A stretch of DNA of 34,816 nucleotides from Gammaproteobacteria bacterium (GCA_030748435.1 JASMLZ010000006.1:1-34816), one strand, 5' to 3'. Counted from the first letter of the stretch, positions 7,503 to 17,795 are shown. The notes: a model not told the origin generated them from the letters alone. Translations and numbers: made by a program.

Positions 7503-9821
7503 CTAATAATATGCATGCTCAACCAGCAGTTGCCCGTCATCATTAAACCGTATCCGTATCTGACCATGTATGGCTGTATTGTACCAAGCAATACCTTGTT
7601 GCCAATAACGTTCTAACACCTGCTTATGCGGATGACCATAACGATTTTGATAACCGGCAGAAATAACCACCAAACGTGGCGCGACAGTTTGCAAAAATAA
7701 TTCGGATGAGGAGCTGTGACTACCATGATGAGGGGCAATAAGAATATCACTGCGCAGTTGCTGACCATATAAAGCCACCAACCGCAACTCCGCCGCTTTT
7801 TCAATGTCACCAGGCAATAAAATGCGCTGACCATAAATATCGATCTGGAGCACACAAGACGCATTATTACCGTTTACTACCGCCCGCTGCAAACTTAAAT
7901 GCCGTAAACGTATCGTTCCAAAAGATTGCCAATCGGTGGGGTAACAGCGCTCAATGTGGGCAGCCGCAGGAATATAGTGCTCCAAATATTTATGGCGCTC
8001 GATTGGCAACCACCACTGCCCTACTTCAAGCTTCTCATAGGGGCTGACCAAAGCTGACAAACCACCACTGTGATCACGATCCCAGTGGCCAATATATACA
8101 CGCTCCAGGCGGTCTACTCCTGCCCGGTACAGAGCCGGCAGCACTACCGCCTGTAACAGGTTAAAATTGCTGCTAAAACGATCACCCAAATCATACAGCA
8201 GATTATGCTCAGCCGCTTGTTGCCAAATAGCCAAGCCTTGCCCCACATCAAACACCGTAAGTTGATATACTGCTTTCTGGGGTTGCAGCAACAGCAAAAG
8301 CAGACCCCATAATGCAGCCCGCCAGTAGCTTCTAAGCAGCAACAGCAACACGCCTAAAAGTATCCATAACAACCATACGGCAGCAGGCCAATGGCTAACA
8401 TTTAACATGGCATAGGGCCAACCAGCCAACCACTGCAAACCCTGCCATAGTGCATCCAGAGCGGTTGCCACGGATTGCATGGCAATATGATGTGGCCCCA
8501 ACCAGGGCAAGAGCAGACTGCATAACAGCAAAACTGGTACCAGCAGTAGACCAAATAAGGGAATCAGCAACAGATTCAACCCAGGCCCGATAACACTTAA
8601 ACCACCCGTAGTAGCAGCAATCACTGGCGCCAGAATGGCCAGTAGAGATAATTGACTCAGCACAAGCTGTAAAACCAAAACATACCACTGATCAGATCGT
8701 TTACCGCGCCACACCAAAGCCAGATTAAGCACCGCCAAATACGAATACCAAAAACCCGGGCTATATAAACTATTGGGCTGCAATAGCAGGGTGATGGCCC
8801 ACGCCAGCAACAAACGCTGCCAGATGGTCCAGGCCACCCCCAAACGATTAACCAGCATAATGGCACTAAGCATAATCACAGCCCGTTGCGCGGGCAGGCC
8901 CCAACCACTAAAAATAGCGTAACCCATAGCCCCAACCCAACCCAGCCAAATGGCCAAACCATAGCTTTGCGGCCGCTTAAATAACCACAGTAAGCCGCGC
9001 CCAAACCACATTAACAAGGCCGCCACCAAACCAATATGCAGACCTGATATAACCAATAAATGAGTTGTGCCTGTGCGGTGTAACACCTGCCAATGTTTGC
9101 CTTCCAGGTCTTTACTATAGCCGGCGCTAAGAGCGGCCCATAGTCTGCTACCCATACCCTCATGGGGCACCTGCGCCAAAAGCTGCAAAAATGCCTGTCG
9201 CCAAGTATCCAACTTATCCCGGCCAACAATTTGACATGCATCCCAAGCCACCAAGCTGGACTTAATATAACCGCTGGCCAGCTGTCCCTGTGCCTGAGCC
9301 CAGCGCACATAGTCAAAACCATCTGGATTATGATAATTACGTGGCTTTTTCAGCACAGCCATAGCCACCAAAGCCCCCTTAGGGCGATTTTTTATGGCTT
9401 CGATCAGCTCAGCATCATAAATACTTAAGCGCATATAGCCTGCCGCCAGAGTATGCTGTTGCCACACCTGATCACCGGCCGTGGCTAGCACCTGCGACAT
9501 AATCCGTGGCTGCTTGAGCAGTAACTGCAAAGGTAACTCATCAGTCGTCACCAACTGATAGCAGCCTGCCACCAAAACAGGGTGTTTATGCAAATACACA
9601 GGTAGCTGCTTTTGGCCTTGTTGCAAAGCATAAATATAGCTGCTCAAAGCCAGCATAAAAACCACTCCACAGAGCCGTAATCTTTGGCTATGGCTATGGT
9701 CTCTGGCATGATAGCCGAGCATTATCAACAGGCCCAAACACAGCCCCCACCACTGCCACCAAACCAATGGGCACCAAGCCAGCACCCAGGCTATAAAACC
9801 ACCGCTGATAAACACACGCAC
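7503..9821 (-). CDS. comEC: ComEC/Rec2 DNA-uptake channel protein
   Basis: A polytopic inner-membrane protein that carries single-stranded DNA into the cytoplasm during transformation. An N-terminal hydrophobic part with a DUF4131-like soluble region is followed by the competence domain (GTTHLLVISGLHIGLVAALL and later many helices), then a C-terminal metallo-beta-lactamase-like domain with HWDRDHSGG near residue 579, LLPGDIEKAAE and LIAPHHGSHSSSSE. The metal-site residues look intact. I place the start at the GTG at 9821 because GGGAG stands at proper spacing before it; a TTG at 9839 has no such site. The whole is about 772 aa, a normal length. Other competence or pilus genes are not in the window. 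Confidence 0.92.
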   Translation of the reverse strand: MRVFISGGFIAWVLAWCPLVWWQWWGLCLGLLIMLGYHARDHSHSQRLRLCGVVFMLALSSYIYALQQGQKQLPVYLHKHPVLVAGCYQLVTTDELPLQLLLKQPRIMSQVLATAGDQVWQQHTLAAGYMRLSIYDAELIEAIKNRPKGALVAMAVLKKPRNYHNPDGFDYVRWAQAQGQLASGYIKSSLVAWDACQIVGRDKLDTWRQAFLQLLAQVPHEGMGSRLWAALSAGYSKDLEGKHWQVLHRTGTTHLLVISGLHIGLVAALLMWFGRGLLWLFKRPQSYGLAIWLGWVGAMGYAIFSGWGLPAQRAVIMLSAIMLVNRLGVAWTIWQRLLLAWAITLLLQPNSLYSPGFWYSYLAVLNLALVWRGKRSDQWYVLVLQLVLSQLSLLAILAPVIAATTGGLSVIGPGLNLLLIPLFGLLLVPVLLLCSLLLPWLGPHHIAMQSVATALDALWQGLQWLAGWPYAMLNVSHWPAAVWLLWILLGVLLLLLRSYWRAALWGLLLLLLQPQKAVYQLTVFDVGQGLAIWQQAAEHNLLYDLGDRFSSNFNLLQAVVLPALYRAGVDRLERVYIGHWDRDHSGGLSALVSPYEKLEVGQWWLPIERHKYLEHYIPAAAHIERCYPTDWQSFGTIRLRHLSLQRAVVNGNNASCVLQIDIYGQRILLPGDIEKAAELRLVALYGQQLRSDILIAPHHGSHSSSSELFLQTVAPRLVVISAGYQNRYGHPHKQVLERYWQQGIAWYNTAIHGQIRIRFNDDGQLLVEHAYY

Positions 9822-9907
9822 ATCGCCACTCCCTGGCAAATTAATGATCTAAATCGATTAATTACGGTTTAGTTTAGTTCTTTTATTGAGGTTTTATAGC
9901 TAGCGGC

Positions 9908-9936
9908 TTGGCTTGATGCAATGGGCAAGGCATAAT
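9908..9936 (+). promoter_or_regulatory. Candidate sigma70 promoter for the DUF2062 gene
   Basis: TTGGCT (4 of 6) is followed after 17 bp by CATAAT (5 of 6), ending 29 bp before the ATG of the DUF2062 gene. It lies in the divergent spacer shared with comEC. Confidence 0.45.
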
Positions 9937-9965
9937 AGCGCTTCATCGGCAGTTAGTGGTTCTCC

Positions 9966-10484
9966 ATGCCTCGCAAATTTTTTAAAAAAATCAGTCCAAA
10001 ACCTCACAACCTGGCACAAAAAAGTGCTATGGGCTGGCTTAATGGCTTATTGCATAAACCGGATATATGGGGCTATAAACGCATCAATATAGCCCGGGCC
10101 TTTGCCATTGGTGTGTTTTGCAGTATGCTGCCTATACCTTTTCAGATGGTGCTGGCGGCCTATTTGGCTTATCTGTGTACCGCCAATTTACCTATCTCAG
10201 TAGCTCTGGTATGGATTAGTAATCCAATCACCATGCCAGCAATCTATTTTTTCCAATATAAATTGGGCAGCATGATTTTGGGTGAGCAGGTGCGCAAACC
10301 CTTATTTGAATTGTCTATCGGCTGGTTTTATGAACGTCTGGAAAATATATGGCAGCCATTTATATTAGGTGCCTTGATATGTGCCATAGTGGGTTCACTG
10401 CTGGCCTATTTACTGGTCAATCGCTTTTGGGTGTGGAAAGTTCGCAAGACCTGGCGTATTCGTCGCAAAGGCGATAAGGATTAG
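9966..10484 (+). CDS. DUF2062 membrane protein
   Basis: A 172-aa inner-membrane protein of unknown function. The DUF2062 core is visible as ARAFAIGVFCSMLPIPFQMVLAAYLAYL, then VALVWISNPITMPAIYFFQYKLG, then a third hydrophobic helix (FILGALICAIVGSLLAYLLV) and a basic tail. It is the only plus-strand gene between 4.6 and 33.1 kb. It converges on lolD so tightly that the two stop codons share bases (TTAG at 10481-10484). In related genomes such a gene sits beside comEC and the lol genes, which hints at an envelope role but proves nothing. Confidence 0.88.
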   Translation: MPRKFFKKISPKPHNLAQKSAMGWLNGLLHKPDIWGYKRINIARAFAIGVFCSMLPIPFQMVLAAYLAYLCTANLPISVALVWISNPITMPAIYFFQYKLGSMILGEQVRKPLFELSIGWFYERLENIWQPFILGALICAIVGSLLAYLLVNRFWVWKVRKTWRIRRKGDKD

Positions 10485-11167
10485 CCAGACAGTGGCACTA
10501 GTTGCCCCTTCTGCAGGCACCACTGTTGATCCTGCTGCTTAGCCAGGCTGGGATCATGAGTCACGATGACAAAGGCCGTATTAAATTGCTCTTTGACCAA
10601 TTGTAGCTGGGTCAAGACCTGCTGGGCGTTGGCCTGATCCAGATTACCTGTTGGTTCATCCATTAATACACACACTGGCTCATTAACCAAAGCACGAGCA
10701 ATCGCCACACGTTGGCGCTCGCCACCGGAAAGGGCTGCAGGTCTATGCGCCATACGTTGCTGTAAACCAAGGCTAGCCAACAATTGTCGGGCAATATCAT
10801 GCGCTACGCTAGGCTTCCGTCCCGCCATAATGGCAGGCAAAGCAACATTCTCTACAGCATTAAATTCGGCCAACAGATGATGAAATTGAAACACAAAACC
10901 CAGATTATGATTGCGCCAACGTGCACTTTGTGCTGCTGACATACCCTGCCAAAGGCGCCCGGCCACTGCAACCTGACCAGTGTCTGGCTGATCCAGGCCT
11001 GCTAACAACTGCAGCAATGTGCTCTTACCGGAACCTGAGGCACCAACAATAGCGGAACTGGTGCCTGCAGCCAAGTTAAACTCCAACCCCTGTAGCACTG
11101 CAATGCTATTGTCACCATCAGCAAAAGTTTTACTCACTGCCTGAGCTTGCAAAACATCATTACTCAT
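10481..11167 (-). CDS. lolD: Lipoprotein-releasing ABC transporter, ATP-binding subunit
   Basis: LolD powers release of outer-membrane lipoproteins from the inner membrane to LolA. Residues 42-50 are the Walker A GASGSGKST, the signature is LSGGERQRVAIARAL, and Walker B is VCVLMDEPTGNLD with the switch His in VTHDP. FQFHHLLAEFNAVENVALP is the LolD-type Q-loop region. The start used is the ATG at 11167, which overlaps the permease stop by 8 bp and gives 228 aa, the usual length; the open frame upstream lies inside the permease gene. It is co-transcribed after the single permease. Confidence 0.94.
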   Translation of the reverse strand: MSNDVLQAQAVSKTFADGDNSIAVLQGLEFNLAAGTSSAIVGASGSGKSTLLQLLAGLDQPDTGQVAVAGRLWQGMSAAQSARWRNHNLGFVFQFHHLLAEFNAVENVALPAIMAGRKPSVAHDIARQLLASLGLQQRMAHRPAALSGGERQRVAIARALVNEPVCVLMDEPTGNLDQANAQQVLTQLQLVKEQFNTAFVIVTHDPSLAKQQDQQWCLQKGQLVPLSG

Positions 11168-12401
11168 AACGCAGTGCCTCCGCTGGGTCGACTCGTGATG
11201 CCTTCCAAGCTGGATATAAGGTCGCCAACACAGTGAGCATAAGGGATACGCCTGCAATCAACAGGATATTGTCAAGTTTTACCTGAGATGGGAAATAACT
11301 AATAAAGTAAACGTCCGCACTCAGCACTTTAAAACCAAATAATTGTTCTAGCCAGGCCACCATTTCAGTAATATTAAATGCCACCAATAATCCCAGCAAG
11401 ACACCTGTCAAAATACCCACTACACCAATCACCAGACCCTGTACGATAAAGATGCCCATAATATTACCTGGAGTGGCTCCAAGGGTGCGCAAAATGGCAA
11501 TATCACCCTGTTTATCTACCACCAGCATGACCAGAGTAGAGACAATATTGAAGGCTGCTACAGCCACAATCAACATTAATAACAAAGCCAGCATACGCCG
11601 TTCCAATTGAATAGCCTGAAACAGATTACCATGGGTATGGGTCCAGTCACTGGTCCAGTAACTACCGCTTAAGGAACTGGCTACACTCTTGGCTATCACC
11701 GGTGCGGCAAATAAATCCTGCAATTGCAGGCGCAAGCCCTCTGCCCCGCCACCCAAACGTTTTAGGCGACTGGCATCGTGCATATGCATAATGGCCAGGC
11801 TGGCATCCAACTCAGCACCAACCTTAAATATGCCAGTTAGAGTAAAACGTTTTAATCTGGGGATAATGCCGGCTACCGTCAAACTGGCCTCAGGCATAAT
11901 CAGTGTCACCTTATCGCCTAACTTCAAACCCATATGACGCGCTAAAATATCACCCATAATCAAATTGAATTCACCCGCTTGCAAGCTATCAAGAGAACCC
12001 TGATGCATATGCTCTGGCAAGATGGATACATGTTGCTCTGCTGCTGGCAAAATGCCATGAAATAGTACCGGCTGCACGCGCCCTTTATGGGTAAACATAC
12101 CTTGCCCATGCACAAATGGCGCAGCCCCTATAACACCAGGCTGCTTAAGCACTTCCTGAGCCACGCTTTGCCAATCCATAATAGGCTGGGCAATTTGTAC
12201 CGTGGCATGGGGCACCATGCCCAAAATACGTTGGCGTAACTCGCGATCAAAACCATTCATTACCGACAGTACAATAATCAATACCGCCACCCCCAGTACC
12301 AGCCCTAGCATAGAAATCAGAGAGATAAAGGAAATAAAATGATTGCGCCGCTTGGCACGGGTATAGCGAAGACCAATAGTAAGAGCAATTGACTGGTACA
12401 T
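11160..12401 (-). CDS. lolC: Lipoprotein-releasing ABC transporter permease (LolC/E/F family)
   Basis: A 413-aa inner-membrane permease with the LolC/E layout: one N-terminal helix (about 22-48, ending SVMNGFDREL), a large periplasmic domain (about 50-265), then three FtsX-type helices and the LATLYPAWKASRVDPAEALRYE tail. ALLLMLIVAVAAFNIVSTLVML and KQGDIAILRTLGATPG are typical. Enterics and Pseudomonas carry two such permeases (LolC and LolE) near lolD, but this locus has one. It may form a homodimer, as proposed for LolF systems, or the second copy may be elsewhere. The name lolC is therefore provisional. Confidence 0.88.
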   Translation of the reverse strand: MYQSIALTIGLRYTRAKRRNHFISFISLISMLGLVLGVAVLIIVLSVMNGFDRELRQRILGMVPHATVQIAQPIMDWQSVAQEVLKQPGVIGAAPFVHGQGMFTHKGRVQPVLFHGILPAAEQHVSILPEHMHQGSLDSLQAGEFNLIMGDILARHMGLKLGDKVTLIMPEASLTVAGIIPRLKRFTLTGIFKVGAELDASLAIMHMHDASRLKRLGGGAEGLRLQLQDLFAAPVIAKSVASSLSGSYWTSDWTHTHGNLFQAIQLERRMLALLLMLIVAVAAFNIVSTLVMLVVDKQGDIAILRTLGATPGNIMGIFIVQGLVIGVVGILTGVLLGLLVAFNITEMVAWLEQLFGFKVLSADVYFISYFPSQVKLDNILLIAGVSLMLTVLATLYPAWKASRVDPAEALRYE

Positions 12402-12439
12402 AAAGGAACCAAAAGCCCTGCATACGCCGGGCTTAACTA

Positions 12440-13849
12440 TTAATTATTTATATAACGTGCCCGGTTTAAACCAAGCTGCGCTGCCACTCGATAGGCTTCT
12501 GCCATAGTTGGGTAATTAAACGTGTGGTTAACAAAATATTCTATTGTATTGGCACTGCCTTCCTGATTCATTATAGCTTGTCCGATATGAATAATTTCGG
12601 AAGCCCTGTCACCAAAGCAGTGAATACCCAAAATTTGGTAGGTCTCGCGATGGAATAATATTTTCAACATACCTACCACTTCACCTGATATCTGCGCCCT
12701 GGCAATATCCTTGAAGAAAGCCTGCCCTACTTCATAAGGTACCTTGGCGGCAGTTAACTGTTCTTCCGTAGCGCCCAAAGAACTAATCTCTGGAATAGTA
12801 TATATGCCCGTTGGCACATCATCCACATAGCGAAAATCTTTGCCATCACACAAATCTGATGCTGCAGAACGGCCCTGATCAAAGGCTGCTGAAGCCAAAC
12901 TTGGCCAGCCAATAACATCTCCTGCAGCAGAAATACCGGGGACTGTCGTGTTGTAACGTTCAGTCACCTCTATCTGACCTCGGTTGTTGGTCTGCAAACC
13001 GATATTTTGTAATCCCAAATCGGCCGTATTACCGGTTCTTCCATTACACCAAAGCAGGGCATCTGCCCGTAACTTCTTGCCGGATTTAAGCCGCATGATG
13101 ACCGACTGATCATCACAAGTAACCTTATCATATTCTTCATTGTGACGAATACGCACACCGTTATTACGCAAGTGATAGCTAAGCGCATCAGAAATTTCAA
13201 CATCCAAAAACTCCAGTAGATTGGCTCGAGTATCAACCAGATCAACCTTTACCCCCAGACCAGCAAAAATAGATGCGTACTCACAGCCAATAACGCCGGC
13301 GCCATAGACAATCATGTTGCGTGGTGTATGTTCCAGATCCAAAATAGTGTCACTGTTATAGACCCGAGGATGAGAGAAATCAACGTCTGCTGGCTCATAA
13401 GGGCTGGAGCCAGTGGCAATCACAGCTTGTTCAAAATACAAACTTTCCTGTTCACCACCATTATTGGTTTGTACCGATAAATTGTTAGCATCCACAAATT
13501 GTGCATGCCCAAAGAACACATCTACCCGATTACGCGCATAGAATTGCGTACGCAGCATAGCCTGTTTGGAAATAACTTCGCTGGCAACTTTCATTACCTT
13601 GGGAAAAGAGAAATTTTTTGGCTCACCAATAACCCTAAACATGGGGTTGGTATTAAAGTGAATAATCTGTTTCACTTCGTGACGTAATGCCTTGGAAGGA
13701 ATAGTGCCTTTATGGGCACAACCACCACCTACCTGATCACGAGCCTCGACTACAGCGACTTTCTTGCCCATTTTGGCAGCATTAATAGCCGCTGCCTCAC
13801 CAGCAGGACCTGAACCCAGAACTACCAAATCATAATTATAATCGGCCAT
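12440..13849 (-). CDS. sthA: Soluble pyridine nucleotide transhydrogenase
   Basis: A cytoplasmic FAD flavoprotein that moves hydride between NADPH and NAD+, rebalancing the two pools. The FAD fold begins [14 protein letters not shown] (GxGxxG at 12-17), and [16 protein letters not shown] (about 41-56) keeps one cysteine only, as in SthA and unlike the CxxxxC pair of lipoamide dehydrogenase. The second nucleotide fold is [17 protein letters not shown], and [20 protein letters not shown] is conserved. The ATG at 13849 gives 469 aa, near the E. coli length; an upstream TTG would add eleven residues without support. It lies just after nqrM, so it sits with the Na+-NQR genes that consume NADH. Confidence 0.95.
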   Translation of the reverse strand: MADYNYDLVVLGSGPAGEAAAINAAKMGKKVAVVEARDQVGGGCAHKGTIPSKALRHEVKQIIHFNTNPMFRVIGEPKNFSFPKVMKVASEVISKQAMLRTQFYARNRVDVFFGHAQFVDANNLSVQTNNGGEQESLYFEQAVIATGSSPYEPADVDFSHPRVYNSDTILDLEHTPRNMIVYGAGVIGCEYASIFAGLGVKVDLVDTRANLLEFLDVEISDALSYHLRNNGVRIRHNEEYDKVTCDDQSVIMRLKSGKKLRADALLWCNGRTGNTADLGLQNIGLQTNNRGQIEVTERYNTTVPGISAAGDVIGWPSLASAAFDQGRSAASDLCDGKDFRYVDDVPTGIYTIPEISSLGATEEQLTAAKVPYEVGQAFFKDIARAQISGEVVGMLKILFHRETYQILGIHCFGDRASEIIHIGQAIMNQEGSANTIEYFVNHTFNYPTMAEAYRVAAQLGLNRARYINN

Positions 13850-13916
13850 GTTTGTCTCTTTACTCTTACTCTTTTCTGTCAATCTGACATTGCTAAGCAG
13901 TCAGTCACTACTAATA

Positions 13917-14159
13917 TCACTTGCTGGCGTCATAGCCAAAGTTTGCTGCCTCTGCACGCTGCTCTGCCTTAATGGCCTTTTGCTGCTCTGTTTCACACAC
14001 TTCTGGATCACCCTTGCAAACATCACAGGCAACATCCATACCCAATGCTGACATGCCACCACATGAACCAGCAATAGGCTTACGTCCCATTATAACGCCA
14101 ATAGCCATGCCACAAACTAACAGCAATAACACCACAAATGTCAAAATCATGGTTTCCAT
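13917..14159 (-). CDS. nqrM: NqrM, Na+-NQR maturation protein (DUF539)
   Basis: An 80-aa protein with one N-terminal membrane helix (ILTFVVLLLLVCGMAIGVIMG) and a short cysteine-rich soluble part: GSCGGMSALGMDVACDVC followed by PEVC. NqrM is required to assemble active Na+-NQR, probably by delivering iron to the Cys site shared by NqrD and NqrE. The ATG at 14159 has GGGAG about 6 bp upstream; a GTG one codon earlier is less likely. It stands directly after apbE, the same order as in Vibrio nqr operons. Confidence 0.93.
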   Translation of the reverse strand: METMILTFVVLLLLVCGMAIGVIMGRKPIAGSCGGMSALGMDVACDVCKGDPEVCETEQQKAIKAEQRAEAANFGYDASK

Positions 14160-14225
14160 CACATCTCCCTACCCGCCTGTCCGGCTAATAATTTAAGTCT
14201 TGATTTGCAGACCATAAAAGGCTGC

Positions 14226-15293
14226 TTATGGCTCAATAAACTGGCCAAAACCAGCCACCTGTCGAGCCACAAATTGATTATCTTGCCATATTATAAAATA
14301 GGCAGGTACTTTATGCATGGCAGCCCAAGCCATACCTTTTTCTTCACCCAGCACCATCAATGCCGTTGCCAGAGCATCCGCCCGAGCAGCATTATCCGCC
14401 ATCACTGTTACTGAAGCCAGCTTATGTCGCACCGGCTGCAGTGTTTGCGGGTCCAAAGTATGGGCATAACGTACGCCACCTTCTTCATAATAGTTGCGAT
14501 AGTTACCAGAGGTTGCTACCGCTCTGTTTTCCACCCGCACTACCTCAAACACGCTACGTGTCTGCTGACCAGGTGACTCAATGGCAATGCGCCAGGGTTG
14601 CTGATCGGGTTTAGTCCCCTTGGTACGAATTTCACCGCCAATTTCAACCAGATAGTGTTCAATGCTTTGTTGTTCCAACCATTGGGCCACACGGTCAACT
14701 GCATAGCCTTTGGCAATGGCTGACAAATCAATGGCATTGGCATTAGCTTTTTTTACCGCAGGAGGATTTTGCCGCACCACAATTTGCTGGTGACCAATCA
14801 GCGGCCGCAAAGCATCCAACTGATCTGCTGTAGGTATGGTTTCAGGTTTGGGGTCGGGGCCAAATCCCCACAAATCAACTACAGGGCCAATGGTAATATC
14901 AAATGCTCCTGCTGTGCTTTGGCTAATAGCCTGAGCCTGAGCAATCAGGGCCGCCATCTCGGCAGGAACACTGTGCCAAATACCAGCTGGAGAACCATTG
15001 AGGCCAGATAGGTCAGAAGCATCCATATAGGTAGACATAGTCAGTTCTACCTGTCGGATAAGATCGTTAATCTGACTCCCATAAGCCTGCTCTGCAGCTG
15101 CGTTAACTGGCAACCACTTAACGCTGTAGCTGGTCCCCATAGCCAGACCTGTTACGGTTTTAAGCTGCTCTTGCTCAGGCGATGAGCAACCTGACACTAG
15201 AGTCACCACTAGCAGCAACCGCAGGCAGATCAGTCTGAAACGTAAAGTGGCACCCTTGGGTGCCACATAGTTATGCCTATCCGCCAAAGTCAT
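14226..15293 (-). CDS. apbE: FAD:protein FMN transferase, lipoprotein
   Basis: ApbE is a periplasmic lipoprotein that transfers FMN from FAD to a threonine in NqrB and Nqr[14 protein letters not shown] opens the fold, then [40 protein letters not shown] and the metal-binding [19 protein letters not shown] basic n-region and [11 protein letters not shown] give a lipobox with the acylated Cys near residue 36. The start is uncertain: ATG at 15293 overlaps nqrF by 17 bp but has a weak ribosome site, and the in-frame GTG at 15266 begins exactly inside a hairpin. Either start keeps the signal peptide. The length (about 346-355 aa) is normal. Confidence 0.92.
   Translation of the reverse strand: MTLADRHNYVAPKGATLRFRLICLRLLLVVTLVSGCSSPEQEQLKTVTGLAMGTSYSVKWLPVNAAAEQAYGSQINDLIRQVELTMSTYMDASDLSGLNGSPAGIWHSVPAEMAALIAQAQAISQSTAGAFDITIGPVVDLWGFGPDPKPETIPTADQLDALRPLIGHQQIVVRQNPPAVKKANANAIDLSAIAKGYAVDRVAQWLEQQSIEHYLVEIGGEIRTKGTKPDQQPWRIAIESPGQQTRSVFEVVRVENRAVATSGNYRNYYEEGGVRYAHTLDPQTLQPVRHKLASVTVMADNAARADALATALMVLGEEKGMAWAAMHKVPAYFIIWQDNQFVARQVAGFGQFIEP
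15247..15266 (-). repeat. Perfect inverted repeat over the apbE start region
   Basis: Two 9-bp arms (GTGGCACCC and GGGTGCCAC) are separated by 2 bp, so an RNA hairpin of eight to nine pairs is expected. It lies 10 bp after the nqrF stop. On the coding strand its first triplet is an in-frame GTG of apbE. No long T-run follows, so it is not a classical terminator. Confidence 0.7.
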
Positions 15294-16509
15294 CCAACAA
15301 GATATTCTCGTCTTCAACGCCCAGATCTTTGAGCATGGCAATAACCGCCGCATTCATCATGGGAGGCCCACACATATAGTATTCACAATCTTCAGGTGCC
15401 TCATGGTCTTTTAGATAGTTTTCATACAACACATTATGGATAAAGCCGGTTAAACCATCCCAGTTATCTTCTGGCTGCGGATCTGACAGTGCCAAATGCC
15501 ACTGGAAGTTTTCCTTGTCAGCCTGCAACTGGTCGTATTCTTCAACGTAAAAGGCTTCACGCATGGAACGGGCACCATACCAGAAAGACATCTTACGTGT
15601 AGAATCCAAACGCTTGAGTTGATCAAAAATATGCGAACGCATAGGCGCCATACCAGCACCACCACCAATAAATACCATTTCATTGTCAGTATCCTTGGCA
15701 AAAAACTCGCCAAATGGACCATATACGGTAATCTTGTCACCTGGCTTAAGATTAAACACATAGGATGACATCTTGCCTGCAGGTATACCCTGACTGCCTG
15801 GGGGTGGAGAAGCGATACGAATATTAAACTTGACCACACCCTTCTCTTCCGGGTAGTTAGCCATGGAATAGGCACGCACTACGGTTTCATCAACGGTAGA
15901 AATATTGTCCCATACATTAAAACGATCCCAGTCACCACGATACTCTTCCTGAATATCAAAGTCCTTGTAATCGACCGTATGCGGTGGACACTCCAACTGT
16001 ACATAACCACCAGCACGGAAATCCACATTTTCACCTTCCGGCAAACGTAAAGTAAGTTCCTTGATAAAGGTAGCCACATTGGGGTTGGATTCAACTGTAC
16101 ACTCCCACTGCTTAACACCAAATACGTCTTCTTCCACTTCGATCTGCATGTCTTGCTTAACGGCCACTTGACATGACAAACGCCAGCCCTCTTTGGCCTC
16201 ACGCATGGTGAAGTGTGACTCTTCGGTAGCCAGCATACCGCCACCACCTTCTTTAACAATACACCGGCACTGGGCGCAAGTACCACCGCCGCCACAGGCA
16301 GATGCCAGAAAAACACCTTGCGCTGCCAGGGTTTGCAATAACTTGTCACCCGCTGCCACCTTGATGGTTTTATCCGGGTCGTCATTAATTTCGATGGTCA
16401 CTTCACCTGAACTAACCAACTTGGCACGCGCCAGCAGAATGATTGCTACCAGAGATAGCACCACCGCGGTAAACATCAGTACACCGAGGATGATAATTTC
16501 ACTATTCAT
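15277..16509 (-). CDS. nqrF: Na+-translocating NADH:quinone reductase subunit F
   Basis: NqrF is the NADH-oxidising subunit and takes electrons through FAD to a [2Fe-2S] centre. Residues 5-27 form the membrane anchor. The ferredoxin domain holds Cys72, Cys78, Cys81 and Cys113 ([11 protein letters not shown] and LSCQV). The FAD motif is RAYSMANYP, the NADH site includes [17 protein letters not shown] and [12 protein letters not shown], and the chain ends ILLDDFGG, as is usual. At 410 aa the length is standard. A GGAG site precedes the ATG. It is the last structural gene of nqrABCDEF, with apbE overlapping or abutting its end. Confidence 0.97.
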   Translation of the reverse strand: MNSEIIILGVLMFTAVVLSLVAIILLARAKLVSSGEVTIEINDDPDKTIKVAAGDKLLQTLAAQGVFLASACGGGGTCAQCRCIVKEGGGGMLATEESHFTMREAKEGWRLSCQVAVKQDMQIEVEEDVFGVKQWECTVESNPNVATFIKELTLRLPEGENVDFRAGGYVQLECPPHTVDYKDFDIQEEYRGDWDRFNVWDNISTVDETVVRAYSMANYPEEKGVVKFNIRIASPPPGSQGIPAGKMSSYVFNLKPGDKITVYGPFGEFFAKDTDNEMVFIGGGAGMAPMRSHIFDQLKRLDSTRKMSFWYGARSMREAFYVEEYDQLQADKENFQWHLALSDPQPEDNWDGLTGFIHNVLYENYLKDHEAPEDCEYYMCGPPMMNAAVIAMLKDLGVEDENILLDDFGG

Positions 16510-16525
16510 TACTTAACTCCTCGTC

Positions 16526-17134
16526 TTACAACTGAATGCCAGAAAAAGACATAAAGCCTAATGACATCAAACCAACAGTGACAAAGGTGATACCCAGGCC
16601 ACGCAGGCCAGGAGGCACATCAGAATACTTTAGTTTTTCACGAATAGCCGCCAAAATAGCTATAGCTAAAGCCCAGCCAGTACCAGCACCCAAGCCATAA
16701 ACAACTGACTCACCAAAATTATAGTCACGCTCTACCATAAACAACGCACCCGCCATAATGGCGCAGTTTACTGTGATAAGGGGTAAGAACACGCCCAAAG
16801 CGTTATACAGAGCAGGAAAATATTTATCCAACAACATTTCCAGAATCTGTACCATAGCGGCAATAACCCCAATATATGAGATCAGACCCAAGAAACTCAG
16901 GTCTACCTCAGGCATACCAGCCCAAGCCAAGGCACCATCCGCCAAAAGATAGGTATAGATCAGATTATTAACGGGTACAGTGATGGTAAGTACCACAATA
17001 ACCGCAATACCCAAGCCAATGGCTGTCTTAACTTTCTTGGAAATGGCCAGGAAAGTACACATACCCAGGAAGAACGCCAAAGCCATGTTTTCAACAAACA
17101 CCGCTTTAACAAACAAACTAATATAATGTTCCAC
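16526..17134 (-). CDS. nqrE: Na+-translocating NADH:quinone reductase subunit E
   Basis: A 202-aa protein with six membrane helices, paired with NqrD around an iron site in the middle of the membrane. [37 protein letters not shown] is the family opening, and its Cys26 is one of the metal ligands expected from Vibrio NqrE; the second lies in [14 protein letters not shown]. The start is GTG, supported by AGGAG eight bases upstream. It follows nqrD by 11 bp and precedes nqrF by 16 bp. Confidence 0.96.
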   Translation of the reverse strand: MEHYISLFVKAVFVENMALAFFLGMCTFLAISKKVKTAIGLGIAVIVVLTITVPVNNLIYTYLLADGALAWAGMPEVDLSFLGLISYIGVIAAMVQILEMLLDKYFPALYNALGVFLPLITVNCAIMAGALFMVERDYNFGESVVYGLGAGTGWALAIAILAAIREKLKYSDVPPGLRGLGITFVTVGLMSLGFMSFSGIQL

Positions 17135-17145
17135 GTTACTGACTC

Positions 17146-17793
17146 CTATTTAGTGTGCTTGGCCAAAGTGTATTCGGCTTTTTCGACCTGATCTATCTTC
17201 CAGGTTCGCAGCAACCAGATAAAGCCACCGATAACGAAGAAAGCACTAGGTGGTAACAGCATTAAACCATTGGAGTAATACCAGCCGCCATTCGTGACCA
17301 GAGGCAAAATCTCTACGCCAAACAAGGAACCAGAACCAAACAGTTCACGCAGAAAGCCAACAAATAGTAGCACTACAGAATAGCCCAAACCATTACCAAT
17401 ACCGTCCAAAAATGATGGCAGTGGTGGATTTTGCATAGCGAAAGCTTCCGCCCGCCCCATAACAATACAGTTGGTGATGATCAGGCCCACAAATACAGAC
17501 AACTGCTTGCTGATCTCATAAGCATAAGCCTTGAGTATTTGATCTACTACAATTACCAGAGAAGCAATAATCGTCATTTGCACAATAATACGAATATTGC
17601 TGGGCACTTGATTACGAATCAGAGCAATAAACAGGTTGGAAAACGCAGTTACCGTCGTCAAGGCAATACACATGACCATAGTCACGTTTAAAGAACTGGT
17701 AACAGCCAGAGCAGAACAAACACCCAATATTTGTAAGGCAATAGGGTTGTTAGCAAAAATCGGGCTGATCAGGATATCTTTGGTCTTTGACAT
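17146..17793 (-). CDS. nqrD: Na+-translocating NADH:quinone reductase subunit D
   Basis: A 215-aa integral membrane subunit homologous to NqrE and to RnfE. Two Cys-bearing segments provide the iron ligands: [22 protein letters not shown] (Cys27-28 region) and [21 protein letters not shown]. Six hydrophobic helices are visible and the C-terminal tail is soluble. The ATG follows the nqrC stop after 2 bp. Length and motifs fit Vibrio NqrD; the [11 protein letters not shown] stretch and strict operon order favour Nqr over Rnf. Confidence 0.96.
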   Translation of the reverse strand: MSKTKDILISPIFANNPIALQILGVCSALAVTSSLNVTMVMCIALTTVTAFSNLFIALIRNQVPSNIRIIVQMTIIASLVIVVDQILKAYAYEISKQLSVFVGLIITNCIVMGRAEAFAMQNPPLPSFLDGIGNGLGYSVVLLFVGFLRELFGSGSLFGVEILPLVTNGGWYYSNGLMLLPPSAFFVIGGFIWLLRTWKIDQVEKAEYTLAKHTK

Positions 17794-17795
17794 GA

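Noticed and set aside
11168-11257. Longer lolD start
   Set aside because: The extra 30 codons lie wholly inside the upstream permease gene and are not in LolD proteins.
13850-13882. Longer sthA start at a TTG
   Set aside because: Adds eleven non-conserved residues; the ATG at 13849 fits the family N-terminus.
15879-16385. 168-codon minus-strand frame inside nqrF
   Set aside because: It overlaps the [2Fe-2S] domain coding sequence of nqrF in another frame; low-complexity Arg/Lys/Val-rich product.
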